Source: Gemmatimonadota bacterium (lineage in GTDB: Bacteria; Gemmatimonadota; Gemmatimonadetes; Gemmatimonadales; GWC2-71-9). Taken from it: a stretch of 59,961 nt of DNA. Position numbers and translations under genes: made by a program. The stretch lies in the NCBI GenBank assembly GCA_003222035.1, contig QHUS01000066.1, positions 1-59,961 of the forward strand. The letters run 5' to 3'. Shown piece by piece: positions 39,205-47,477 of the stretch; position 1 is the stretch's first letter, and each line of letters begins with the position of its first letter. The notes under the pieces are model-generated. The model saw only the letters and a program-made list of their open reading frames with translations. It ran no database searches and had not been told where the DNA came from.

Positions 39205-40598
39205 GGGACGATCGTGATGTTGCCGGGCGCGACGACCAACCCTTGCGTCAGATCGATGAGCGGAACCACCGTAGCGAGCGTCGGCAGCGACAACGCGTGA
39301 TTGGAGGTGCCGACGCCCGTCGCTGTGAACCACAGGCGGGCGAGGGCCGGCGATCCGCCTTTGCCGAGAGCGTCGGTGGCGCTGAAGCGGAGAATGCCCC
39401 CTCCCGCCGTATCGGGAATGACCGCAAGAGGCACAAGGCTGCCCGGCTGTATGCTGTCGTACCTCAGCGCCGCGCTATTCCAACTGAACCGCGCGTCATA
39501 GCTGCCGAGCAGCCCGGCGGTAACTGCTTTGAGATCGACCACTATATCGATCGCGACCGGTTGGCCGAGTTTCCCCACCCCGAAGTTGCGACCGCCACTG
39601 AGCGCGAGAGCGATGACATTGCCGGGAGCGACGGTCGGGTCGCCGACGGCGATCGCCAGCGAGTCGGCGACTCCCGGCCCGGCACCTGCCACCACAATCG
39701 CGCTGCCGCGCCCGACGGCGGTGACCAGCCCCGAGGTCGACACGGCCGCGACCGTGGGGTCACCGCTCGTCCAGGTCGCCAGTGAGGGCGACAACGCATT
39801 CCCCGCGATGTCCTTGACTGCGGCGACGAGCTGTACCGTGTTACCTGGAGACAGCGTCGTGAGCGTCGCATACCCCGGCGTGATCAAGACCGACGCCGGG
39901 GCCGTGAGCGGCGCGACGGTGAGGCGCAGGGTATCGGCGGCGCCGTGGATCTCCGCCGCGACGCGCGCGGCGCCGCCCACCGGATTCACCAGCGCGGTCA
40001 CAGCGCCGCTGGGACCGAGCAGGATGAGCTCGGGGTTGAAGTTCGTGAGAGCCACCGGGACCCCCGCGACCAGGGTCCCGGCAGAATCGACATTGATCCG
40101 CATCACGAACGAGCCGGCCGGTGCCACGGTCGTGTCCTGCGGCGCGACCGTAACCCGGCATCCGGCGCTTAGCCCGCAAGGTCCCACGTAGGCCACCGGC
40201 ACGGAGTCGACGGCCTTCGGACTACCCGGTCGGAGAGTGACGGTATCGCTCCCGGTGTACAGCACCGCTCCATCGCGCAACCGGATGCCCTGGACGTCGA
40301 TCTGGTACGTCTCCGCGGATGCTACGACGACCGGAACCGTGAGCGTGGCGTTTCCCCCTGCGTCCACGGCGACTGTCGTGTCCGCTACGACGACGGGCGC
40401 ACGCGTCTGCGACGACGAACGCACCACGACACGCACGACGTCGAGGTCGTCGAGGAGCAGGAACCCACTGCCCACCGACACGACCGTGAACACGGGCACG
40501 ATCGAAAGCCTTGGACCCCCGAGTCCGGGCCCCGCCCACTCGGGGCAGGCCAGGACGGCGCCCGCCGTGGCGAGCAGGAGCCAGGCACGGCGCCTCAT
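39201..40598 (-). CDS. lipoprotein with Ig-like and cohesin-like domains
   Basis: A 465-residue exported protein. Lipoprotein signal ending GAVLAC, several beta-sandwich segments, a bacterial Ig-like (BID_2) domain ([21 protein letters not shown], near 300-340), and a C-terminal cohesin-like domain ([19 protein letters not shown] to [12 protein letters not shown]). No dockerin partner is visible in the window. Start fixed by the ATGA overlap with the barrel gene upstream. Last gene of a four-gene operon; likely a surface-exposed binding or scaffold protein. Confidence 0.75.
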   Translation of the reverse strand: MRRRAWLLLATAGAVLACPEWAGPGLGGPRLSIVPVFTVVSVGSGFLLLDDLDVVRVVVRSSSQTRAPVVVADTTVAVDAGGNATLTVPVVVASAETYQIDVQGIRLRDGAVLYTGSDTVTLRPGSPKAVDSVPVAYVGPCGLSAGCRVTVAPQDTTVAPAGSFVMRINVDSAGTLVAGVPVALTNFNPELILLGPSGAVTALVNPVGGAARVAAEIHGAADTLRLTVAPLTAPASVLITPGYATLTTLSPGNTVQLVAAVKDIAGNALSPSLATWTSGDPTVAAVSTSGLVTAVGRGSAIVVAGAGPGVADSLAIAVGDPTVAPGNVIALALSGGRNFGVGKLGQPVAIDIVVDLKAVTAGLLGSYDARFSWNSAALRYDSIQPGSLVPLAVIPDTAGGGILRFSATDALGKGGSPALARLWFTATGVGTSNHALSLPTLATVVPLIDLTQGLVVAPGNITIVP

Positions 40599-41719
40599 CG
40601 CGCCCACTCCAGGAGCACCAGCGCGCGTGGCCCGACCAACGACACTGACGACGGTGACCCCCCGGTGGTGGCGAGCCGGCCGAACGCCGCCTGAGCCTGG
40701 ACCAGGATCGTGAGCGCCGCGCCCGCCCGGTAGCGCAAGTCCACGCCAGGGCGGATCAGCCATCCCAGGAGCGCGACGCTTCCCCCGTCGGGTGCCGCGA
40801 CTTCGTAGCGAAACTCGAGGTTGGGGATCAGATTGAGCACCGGGGAGAGCGGCTGCTCAAGCCGTCCCCCCAACGCGAGCACGTTGCCGCGCGGCACCTG
40901 GACCACGGTCGAGTCGTAGCCGTGCGTGGGGAAGCGATACCGGTCGTACGCATAGAATGACAACGTGCTGCGCCCCGCCGGCAGGTTGAAGTTGGAATAA
41001 AGCAGCACGCGAGCACCGCTGACGCTGCGCAAGCCTCCGTCGAGCGTGTCCCCCCCAGTTCCAGCGTACATCGTCGCAAGGCGGAAGTACCCGCGTCCCC
41101 CAGCGGCGAGCGGGCCTTCCACGCCGAGCCTCACCCGAACTTCGGCACCCGGCTCCAGGTCGCCGCTCCCGGCAACCGGGGTGTACGCGGCCCGCCAGCG
41201 GTAGCTCCCGCCGATCCCGGCGGCCCAGCGTTCTCCCAGCTTGAATGCGGTCGCCACCCCACCGGTCACGCCGCTCGAACCGCCGAAGCTCGGCGTCGTG
41301 AATCTGAAAAGCTCGGTCGCGAGGGCGCTGAGCAACGGGACGGACGAGACGGGCACCTCCTGTTTGCCAGTGGGAAGCGTGCCCGCGAGCGACACGACCA
41401 TGTGGCCCGACACCGCCGCCCATGTCGCCCGCACGTCCGTGTCGGTGGCGCCCGAGATCTCCAACGGCCCGCTCGTCGTAGCGGCGGACGCGTGCGCATA
41501 CGCGCTCGACAGGTCGATGGTGAGCTCCGGCCCGAGCCGATGGGAGAGGGAAACCGGGATGGTCCACTCGACGACATGTTCGAACGCAACGCCCGACCCG
41601 AAGTAGTAGGCGTCGAATGCGACTCCGGTCTGGGCGACAGTGCCGACGCCGCCGACTGGTCCCTGCCCGGCCAGCGTGGTCGTTGCGCCCACACACCAGC
41701 CCAGCAGGAGCAGCCTCAC
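40595..41719 (-). CDS. outer-membrane beta-barrel protein
   Basis: A 374-residue protein with a signal peptide (LLLLGWCVGATTTLAGQG) and a series of amphipathic strands with aromatic girdles (DAYYFGSGVAFEHVVEWTI, RSTLSFYAYDRYRFP, LIPNLEFRYEVA), as in transporter-like outer-membrane barrels. No close family recognised. GTG 41719 overlaps the CsgG-like gene (GTGA) and the end overlaps the cohesin-like gene (ATGA). Probably the channel or anchor of the operon's system. Confidence 0.72.
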   Translation of the reverse strand: MRLLLLGWCVGATTTLAGQGPVGGVGTVAQTGVAFDAYYFGSGVAFEHVVEWTIPVSLSHRLGPELTIDLSSAYAHASAATTSGPLEISGATDTDVRATWAAVSGHMVVSLAGTLPTGKQEVPVSSVPLLSALATELFRFTTPSFGGSSGVTGGVATAFKLGERWAAGIGGSYRWRAAYTPVAGSGDLEPGAEVRVRLGVEGPLAAGGRGYFRLATMYAGTGGDTLDGGLRSVSGARVLLYSNFNLPAGRSTLSFYAYDRYRFPTHGYDSTVVQVPRGNVLALGGRLEQPLSPVLNLIPNLEFRYEVAAPDGGSVALLGWLIRPGVDLRYRAGAALTILVQAQAAFGRLATTGGSPSSVSLVGPRALVLLEWAR

Positions 41720-43047
41720 GGCCGCTTGAAGATGATCGTGATACCGTTGGTAACGGATAGGATGGACGGCAGGCCCGCCGCCTCGGCGGTCACCTGACGA
41801 TCGACCGTGGAGGCGCCGGTCGGCACGAGCCATCTGGCGGCGACCGCGTCGCCGACGGTCGGCACGACGTCACGGGTCCCGGCCCCAAGCGCGCCGCCAG
41901 CACTGCCGACGCCGGTCGACTCGAGAGCGCCCGGAAGGCGCTCCACCGCATCCACCACCATGACGATGTCGCCGCCGGTGGCCTGCTGCGCGATCGGAGC
42001 CGCGCCCGCCGCCTGCTGTCCCTGGCGCGCCGCCTGAAAGCCGGGGTCGGCCTGCGCGGCCGTGCGAAAGTCGCGCGTCGCCGCGTCATAGTCGCCACGA
42101 TCCATCGCGTCGAGCGCGCGGCTGTAAGCGAGGAACGCCGCGAGGTTCTTCGGCCCCTGGCGGAGGATCTGCTCGCGCTCGGATTGACTCAGCACGATGC
42201 CGAGCTGCGCGGCGAGGCCGAACACGACCTGCTTCTCGAGCTCGAGCAGCTTCGGAAAGGGACCGGTCACCTGGCCCACGGGTCGCACCACCCCCGTAGC
42301 GGTGACGACGGTCGTGGCCAGCTGCACGGGTCCCCCCGCCGACGGGATCGCCGCGGTCCCCTGCACCAGGCGCTCCGCGCGCAGGAGGCGGCCCACCCGC
42401 GCGGCCGTCGCCGGATCTACGCGCTCGCTCCGACCGAGCTTCAGCTCGTCGAGGAGCGTCCCGATCTGCAAGCGCTCGAGCAGGCGCAGCGTCCGGACGT
42501 ATGCGAGGTCGGTCGTGATGAGCTCCGCCAGTCCGCGTGACAACGGTTGGACGCTCGAATCCCCGGCGATGACGAGCGGCAGTACGGCAACCGTGGCGGG
42601 CTGGGGCGGCGCGACCGCCAGCTCGGCTTCGTGCGCCAGCGCCTGCTGCGCAGTGCGCACGGCCGCCGCGCGGAGCGCGAGCTGTGCCTTGCCCCTCAGG
42701 GCCGCGACACCCCGGGCGTTGGGGTACTGCGCGGCGAAGTCATTGTACGTCGCGATCGCCTCGTCGTAGCGCCCCGCCTGCTCCTGACACGCGCCGACGA
42801 CGAGCGGCGCGAGCACGTTGTCCGCCTCGAGCGCTGCTGCCGCGCGCGTCACTACAATAGCTGTGTCGCAGCGCTGGGCGGCGGCGAGGGCGGCAGCGAG
42901 CCGGAACTGGATCGCGGCATTGCGTGGCTGCTCGCGTGCCTGGGCGAGGAGCCCCGGGATCTCGGCGGGGGTGACGGCGGCCGGTTGGGGAGTGCGCGCG
43001 CAGGCGACGGCCGCACCCATCACGACGATTGCGACCGGACGTCTCAC
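41716..43047 (-). CDS. TPR lipoprotein with CsgG/FlgO-like domain
   Basis: A 443-residue lipoprotein (signal ending GAAVACAR). Residues 28-135 have TPR-like helices, then a CsgG-type domain (ATVAVLPLVIAGDSSVQPLSR, AELITTDLAYVRTLRLLERL, VGRLLRAERLVQGT), a further TPR pair, and a low-complexity Gly/Ala tail. CsgG-type proteins assemble periplasmic or outer-membrane export complexes. Coupled to genes on both sides by 4-nt overlaps. Confidence 0.78.
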   Translation of the reverse strand: MRRPVAIVVMGAAVACARTPQPAAVTPAEIPGLLAQAREQPRNAAIQFRLAAALAAAQRCDTAIVVTRAAAALEADNVLAPLVVGACQEQAGRYDEAIATYNDFAAQYPNARGVAALRGKAQLALRAAAVRTAQQALAHEAELAVAPPQPATVAVLPLVIAGDSSVQPLSRGLAELITTDLAYVRTLRLLERLQIGTLLDELKLGRSERVDPATAARVGRLLRAERLVQGTAAIPSAGGPVQLATTVVTATGVVRPVGQVTGPFPKLLELEKQVVFGLAAQLGIVLSQSEREQILRQGPKNLAAFLAYSRALDAMDRGDYDAATRDFRTAAQADPGFQAARQGQQAAGAAPIAQQATGGDIVMVVDAVERLPGALESTGVGSAGGALGAGTRDVVPTVGDAVAARWLVPTGASTVDRQVTAEAAGLPSILSVTNGITIIFKRP

Positions 43048-43382
43048 CGCCGCGACTTCTTCTTCGCCGGTTTCTTCTTGGCCAGGGCGCGAGGCCGCGC
43101 GGCGGCGCGCGCGGGCTTCGGCTTGGACTTGAGGGGGCCTTCGATGTCCCCCAGGACGCGGTCGCCCTCTTCGGGACCGATCAGACCGCGCCGCACCGCG
43201 TAGCGCACCAGCTCGTCGGCGTCGTCCATGGTGAACTCGCCAACGCCGGCAGCGGCACGGATCGCCTTGACGAGGGCGTCGGCCACGGGGCTGCGCAGGA
43301 CGCTCGCGATGCCGGGAAGGGCTTCGAGCAGCGACGAGATCTGCGACCCGCCGAGCTCAGCTGGGGGGGGCGGGGGAGGCAT
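43044..43382 (-). CDS. small protein with Lys/Arg-rich tail
   Basis: A 112-residue protein: Pro-rich start, a helical core (ISSLLEALPGIASVLRSPVADALVKAIRAAAGV) and a strongly basic C-terminus (ALAKKKPAKKKSRR) like that of histone-like or DNA-associated proteins. No signal peptide, so it should be cytoplasmic, unlike its three operon partners. Its stop overlaps the CsgG-like gene (ATGA). Role unknown; regulation or nucleoid contact is a guess. Confidence 0.65.
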   Translation of the reverse strand: MPPPPPPAELGGSQISSLLEALPGIASVLRSPVADALVKAIRAAAGVGEFTMDDADELVRYAVRRGLIGPEEGDRVLGDIEGPLKSKPKPARAAARPRALAKKKPAKKKSRR

Positions 43383-43473
43383 GGAAGCACGCTGCTCCGG
43401 CGCTAAAAGGTCGCGCCAAGCTACATCGGGCCCTGGGGACCGTCAAGGATTTTCAGCACATTTTGCGCTGGAA

Positions 43474-43743
43474 CTAACGCTGTGGTGCGCGGTTACGACG
43501 TTCGCGCAGAGCGCGGGCCAATCCACCCGGTGCACGGCGCGAGATGGTGAGGTCTGAATGCGACAGCAGCTCGCCGAGCACGGTCCGCGTCCGCAGGTCG
43601 AGCGGCATCTCGAATCGCAGGTCGAGCTGATACTCCGCGTGGTCTGGCCCTTGGCCGGTGAGCATGAAGCCCTGCGCATCCGGTCGGACGGCGTCGACTT
43701 CGATCTCGGCGAGTGGCTCGTAATTGTGGAGACGCGGGTCCAT
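43474..43743 (-). CDS. small conserved-looking protein
   Basis: An 89-residue product (MDPRLHNYEPLAEIEVDAVRP onward, ending in a basic tail). ATG 43743 has GGAGGTGATC directly before it, one of the best ribosome sites in the window, which selects this start within a much longer open frame. Predicted mixed alpha/beta; no family recognised. Divergent from the zinc-binding small gene. Confidence 0.65.
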   Translation of the reverse strand: MDPRLHNYEPLAEIEVDAVRPDAQGFMLTGQGPDHAEYQLDLRFEMPLDLRTRTVLGELLSHSDLTISRRAPGGLARALRERRNRAPQR

Positions 43744-43866
43744 GATCACCTCCGGGGACAACATCAGGGCCGAGTGAGAGATACGCCTGCCCGGGGAGGT
43801 GTCAAGGCGGCCTGTTCCCTTCCAGGGGAGGCTACATTTCGAACTTGGAGGGGGAGCCAAAGAGCC

Positions 43867-44187
43867 GTGGGACGACGCGGAGTCAAGGAATATCGGGCGC
43901 CGGAAGCGCTCGCGCTGATTGCGGCGGACCGTGAGCACGTGCCCCTCGTGTGCCCCTCCTGCGGGACGCGGTCGATCGTACGCGCGCCGCGCCGTCGGGG
44001 CGGCAAAGGGGGCTCGGGGGCGGGGACGGGGACGGGGGCGGGGGCGGGGGCGGGGGGATCGAGCGGGGCCCCACGGCGCCGCGCGACGACACCATGGATC
44101 CCCACAGCGTTCGTCTGTGACCATCCCCGTGCGATCACGGGAGAAGGAGAGCGACACCGAGCGTGGCTGGCGACGCGATACAAATGA
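43867..44187 (+). CDS. small Cys-containing protein upstream of infA
   Basis: A 106-residue frame from GTG 43867. Contains VCPSCG and a later CDHP, which could bind zinc, separated by a long Gly/Ala-rich linker encoded by GGGGCGGGGACGGG-type DNA (about 44003-44060). The 3' end overlaps infA by 25 nt in another frame. Similarity in the first 45 residues to real proteins seems likely, the tail less so; the true stop may have been moved by slippage in the G-rich linker. Confidence 0.48.
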   Translation: MGRRGVKEYRAPEALALIAADREHVPLVCPSCGTRSIVRAPRRRGGKGGSGAGTGTGAGAGAGGSSGAPRRRATTPWIPTAFVCDHPRAITGEGERHRAWLATRYK

Positions 44188-44378
44188 TGGGGACGATCTC
44201 CGAGGTGCTCCCCAATACGACTTTCCGGGTGAAGCTCGAGAACGGACACGAAGTGCTGGCGTATGTCAGTGGGAAGATGCGTAAGAACTACATCCGAATC
44301 TTGCAGGGGGATCGGGTCGCCGTAGACTTGTCGCCTTACGACCTTACCAGGGGCCGGATTACCTACAGATACAAATAG
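44163..44378 (+). CDS. infA: translation initiation factor IF-1
   Basis: A 71-residue OB-fold factor that binds the ribosomal A site during initiation: [54 protein letters not shown] match the family throughout. GTG 44163 aligns with the usual N-terminus, with AAGGAG upstream. It is not next to the ribosomal protein operon or rpmJ, its common neighbours. Confidence 0.95.
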   Translation: MAGDAIQMMGTISEVLPNTTFRVKLENGHEVLAYVSGKMRKNYIRILQGDRVAVDLSPYDLTRGRITYRYK

Positions 44379-44383
44379 AAGAC

Positions 44384-44481
44384 GTTGCACAGAAACGTTA
44401 GAGGCCGGGATCGCTCCCGGCCTCTCGACGTTTCTACGTGACGTTGTCGCGTGACGTCAGTGCGTGACGCCTCCGCTCGAC
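44384..44481. repeat. 13-nt repeat arrays with central terminator hairpin
   Basis: Plus-strand GTTGCACAGAAAC (44384-44396), then a perfect 10-bp hairpin GAGGCCGGGA/TCCCGGCCTC (44401-44424), then four minus-strand 13-nt units GTCACGTAGAAAC, GTCACGCGACAAC, GTCACGCACTGAC, GTCGAGCGGAGGC (44442 to 44481). It fills the convergent gap between infA and the porin gene and can terminate both. GTTGCACARAAAC also occurs at 14080. Confidence 0.85.
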
Positions 44482-44494
44482 GTCGTCCTTCGGT

Positions 44495-45709
44495 TTAGTA
44501 GAACAGCATGAACCCCGCCGAGATGTCGGTCTGCTTGGCACCCGCCGGCAAACCGGCGAACAGGCCTTCGGTCTCACCAGTCGTCTCCTCCTGAGTACCC
44601 TCGAAGACGAACTTCAGAGACTTGGTCCACTGGTGGTAGATCCCGAGGGTGTACGACGACAGGTTGGACGTCACGTTGTCGTTTCCGTCAGCATCGGTGG
44701 TGTGCTTGAGACGGCTGAAGCCCCAGCTCCCGCCGAGGGTCGTTTTCGGGCTGACCTTATACGTGAGCTGAACGTACCCGCCGTCCGAGTTGTGTCCCTT
44801 CGTGGGATCGGTGGTTCCCACTTCGTCACCCGAGAACATCAGGGTCGTGCCCAGGCCCTTGCCGACGTAGCCGGTTAGCACAACGGACAAGTCCGAGAAG
44901 CCCGCCTTGATACCGGCCGTGCCGCCGAACGAGGTGATCGAAGCGCCGCCGGTCGGCGCGTCCTTCGTGGTCTGCCACAGGCCGCCGACCCAAAACAGCT
45001 GGGAATTCTTGCCGGCCTTGCGGTTGTACGTGAACTCGCCCTCGACCCGCGGCACGGTCGTGAAGTCATAGCCGCCGCTGCCCAATGTACTCGGCTGGAC
45101 CAGGCCGATCGACAGTTGCGTCTGTCCGGGCTTCGTGCTGTACGTGATCTGGGATACGAAGTTCGGATACAGGTACCCGTACCCGATCCGACCGAGCGTC
45201 GTCCCCTTGCCCTGCCCGCCGCCGATGGCGACCGCGCCGACGCCGTACAGCGTCATGTCTTGGAGGATGTTCTGCCGGCTGAACAATCCCAGCTCACGAC
45301 CGGCGAGGATCTGCGAACCGTTCTTGAAGCCAACCGTCAGGTAGACCTGACGCATGTCGATCTGCGCGCCCGCTTGAATGCCACCGGGAGCAGCGGCGCC
45401 ACCGAATTGGTCGTGCACACCGCCGTTCTGGATCTGCGGCGCGAAGCCGAAGTGGACTGCGAGCTTGAGACCGGCTTCTGTGCCTCTGGCTTCGAACGTT
45501 GCGAAGGCGGGTAGCAACCCGGTGCGAACGCTCGAGTTCGACGCGTCACCGGCCTCGGTGTTCGCCTTGCTGAATACCATGAAGACGTTGACGTTCCCCG
45601 AGAACTGGAACGCCCATCCGTTGGACATCTGCATGGTCAAGCCCTGCGCGCTGGCCGTCGCGGCGACGCCCAGCGCCAAGCCCAACAACAACAGCGTGAG
45701 ACGCTTCAT
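44495..45709 (-). CDS. outer-membrane porin-like protein
   Basis: A 404-residue protein with a classic signal peptide (MKRLTLLLLGLALGVAATASAQ) and an all-beta mature part with porin-like strands (WAFQFSGNVNVFMVFSK, AGLKLAVHFGFAPQIQ, GGYVQLTYKVSPKTTLGGSW), ending GFMLFY with the C-terminal aromatic of outer-membrane barrels. ATG 45709 follows AAGGAGGGA. Codon use and the strong ribosome site suggest high expression. Specificity unknown. Confidence 0.83.
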   Translation of the reverse strand: MKRLTLLLLGLALGVAATASAQGLTMQMSNGWAFQFSGNVNVFMVFSKANTEAGDASNSSVRTGLLPAFATFEARGTEAGLKLAVHFGFAPQIQNGGVHDQFGGAAAPGGIQAGAQIDMRQVYLTVGFKNGSQILAGRELGLFSRQNILQDMTLYGVGAVAIGGGQGKGTTLGRIGYGYLYPNFVSQITYSTKPGQTQLSIGLVQPSTLGSGGYDFTTVPRVEGEFTYNRKAGKNSQLFWVGGLWQTTKDAPTGGASITSFGGTAGIKAGFSDLSVVLTGYVGKGLGTTLMFSGDEVGTTDPTKGHNSDGGYVQLTYKVSPKTTLGGSWGFSRLKHTTDADGNDNVTSNLSSYTLGIYHQWTKSLKFVFEGTQEETTGETEGLFAGLPAGAKQTDISAGFMLFY

Positions 45710-45990
45710 ACGAGAATCCCTCCTTGGGAGTTTACCTGCGAAAGCCTACCGCTCGTGCCCTCGAGGCGCCCCTGCACCTGCACCGGCGCCCGCTACAGCC
45801 GAGTGGGAAGGTTCTCCCACCAATGCTCGTCTAGCTTCTCACCTACAGTTGTGTTTTCAACCGCAGTCGTGACTGAAATGAAAGACCGGTGTCCACCTCC
45901 TTGAGAGCGAGTCGATCGTGCCGTGCCGCCACCCGGCCGGCCGCACCAGGCCACGCCAGCGTCCGCTCGGCACTCCCCGCTCCCGCGGGG

Positions 45991-46548
45991 CTACGGTTTC
46001 CCCGCAGGAGTGACCAGGGACGCGGTACGGAACGAGCCCGACACATCCAGGCGAATCCACATGCCCGCCGCCCCGTGGCCCGGAACTCCGCAAAATATTA
46101 GGTACTTCCCCCCCCTATCCGCAATAAAGCGGATGTCGTCGCCTTGTTCTGAGACCAGCCCCTGGTCGAGTCGAAGCGTGAACGCGCGTGGGAACGCGGG
46201 CGCAACTGGCCCAGTAGGAAGGGGATGGCTCTCCCCGATGACCTCGGCGGAATGGGGGAGCATGCCGTCGTGATTTCGGAAGTGGATCGCCACGTTCCAC
46301 CCCACCGGCACCGTCAGCGTCAGCCCGCCGTCCCGGAATCCGTTGAAGTTGAGCGCGCCGTTGAGACCGGTGAGGCCCGCCACCAGCTGGAAGGTAACCG
46401 TCTTGGTCGTGGTATCGACCTGCAACCACGACGGATCGACGACCGGAGCCATAGCCACCGTTCCGCCCTGACCTAGACCCGCGACCGGAGCCGCCCCGCC
46501 CGCTGCAACGGCCAGCAGGCCGGCGGTAAACGCCCTCCCCAGGATCAC
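45991..46548 (-). CDS. sulfocyanin-like blue copper protein
   Basis: A 185-residue exported cupredoxin. After a signal peptide the beta sandwich carries one His ligand in DGMLPHSAEV (about residue 98) and the C-terminal ligand loop FCGVPGHGAAGMW (Cys, His, Met), the type I copper pattern of sulfocyanin and rusticyanin. The length of about 155 mature residues fits. Likely carries electrons in the periplasm, possibly to the caa3-type oxidase encoded 12 kb away; that link is inferred. Confidence 0.83.
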   Translation of the reverse strand: MILGRAFTAGLLAVAAGGAAPVAGLGQGGTVAMAPVVDPSWLQVDTTTKTVTFQLVAGLTGLNGALNFNGFRDGGLTLTVPVGWNVAIHFRNHDGMLPHSAEVIGESHPLPTGPVAPAFPRAFTLRLDQGLVSEQGDDIRFIADRGGKYLIFCGVPGHGAAGMWIRLDVSGSFRTASLVTPAGKP

Positions 46549-46813
46549 CCATCTCCCCTGACGGTCGTGGCGCAGCTGCCACGCTTACCCAGCCCGTGGC
46601 AGAGTATCGCCCGTCCAGTGTAGCATTCGAGCAACAGCATGGCACGTGGGTGCCTCAAGTTGGTCGGGGGATTCACCGGCGGCTCTTGATGCGTGTGGCA
46701 CCCTCCTTGCGAGATACGAAATCAGCAGCCGATTGGGCCGCCAGTCCGAGCGCCCGGTGTAACACGGGGCTCCGGCCCGAGAGGTAGGCGCAGCACACTA
46801 GGATGGCCTTCGC

Positions 46814-47416
46814 ATGTACCACAAGTCCAGCGTCACCGGTTTCAGCTACCTCGCCGAGTGGTCTCTAACTCCACGGTTGTACCGCTGGACGCGCGCCACG
46901 ATCTTCGGACTGCTCCTGGCCGGTGTAGCGTGTGTTCATTCCCACAATACAGCGATCGAGCGCGTCCCGCTCCTTCCCGCGGGGGAACGCCCGCTCGCCT
47001 TGCGACTTGCCGGGGCCGATCTGGTGGTGCCTGCCACGCTCGCCAAGACCGAGCGCGATTGGAGCTACGAAGAGCCCTGCGGCATCTTGCGCAGCTTCGT
47101 GCACGGCTGTGCCGACATCCCGAAGGCGTATCAGGCGACCTTGCGCCGGGGCCATCGGACATGGTCGGTCTTCTACTTCAAGGTCGGCGACCTGCCCCAC
47201 CCCGCAGTGGGCGACTCGGCAGTCTGGGTGCTCCGGCAAAGCGCCGTGTTCCGGCTCATGGAGTGCTCGCAGCGGCAGGGTATGACGTCGGCCTACTGCA
47301 GCTACGACTTCGCCTACGTGATCGAGTCCGACGATGACGTGCTGCCGGCCGCGACGTGGCAACAAGTCAGCGAGCTGCTCCACACTCTCGAAGAGCCTGT
47401 GGCGCAGCAGCCCTGA
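46814..47416 (+). CDS. predicted lipoprotein, unknown function
   Basis: A 200-residue protein with a signal anchor (TIFGLLLAGVACVHS, lipobox-like GVAC) preceded by 25 extra residues, so the true start may be later. Mature part has four Cys (EEPCGILRSF, HGCADIP, MECSQRQ, AYCSYDF) that could form two disulfides. No family recognised. The 265 nt before it, shared with the divergent copper protein gene, show no other feature. Confidence 0.6.
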   Translation: MYHKSSVTGFSYLAEWSLTPRLYRWTRATIFGLLLAGVACVHSHNTAIERVPLLPAGERPLALRLAGADLVVPATLAKTERDWSYEEPCGILRSFVHGCADIPKAYQATLRRGHRTWSVFYFKVGDLPHPAVGDSAVWVLRQSAVFRLMECSQRQGMTSAYCSYDFAYVIESDDDVLPAATWQQVSELLHTLEEPVAQQP

Positions 47417-47422
47417 ACGATC

Positions 47423-47459
47423 GAGCCGGTGCACGATGAATGTCACCGTGCGCCGGCTC
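47423..47459. terminator. bidirectional terminator-like hairpin
   Basis: GAGCCGG-T-GCACG (47423-47435) with CGTGC-G-CCGGCTC (47447-47459), between two converging genes and next to a C10 run (47459-47468). Confidence 0.65.
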
Positions 47460-47477
47460 CCCCCCCCCGCTCGAGTC

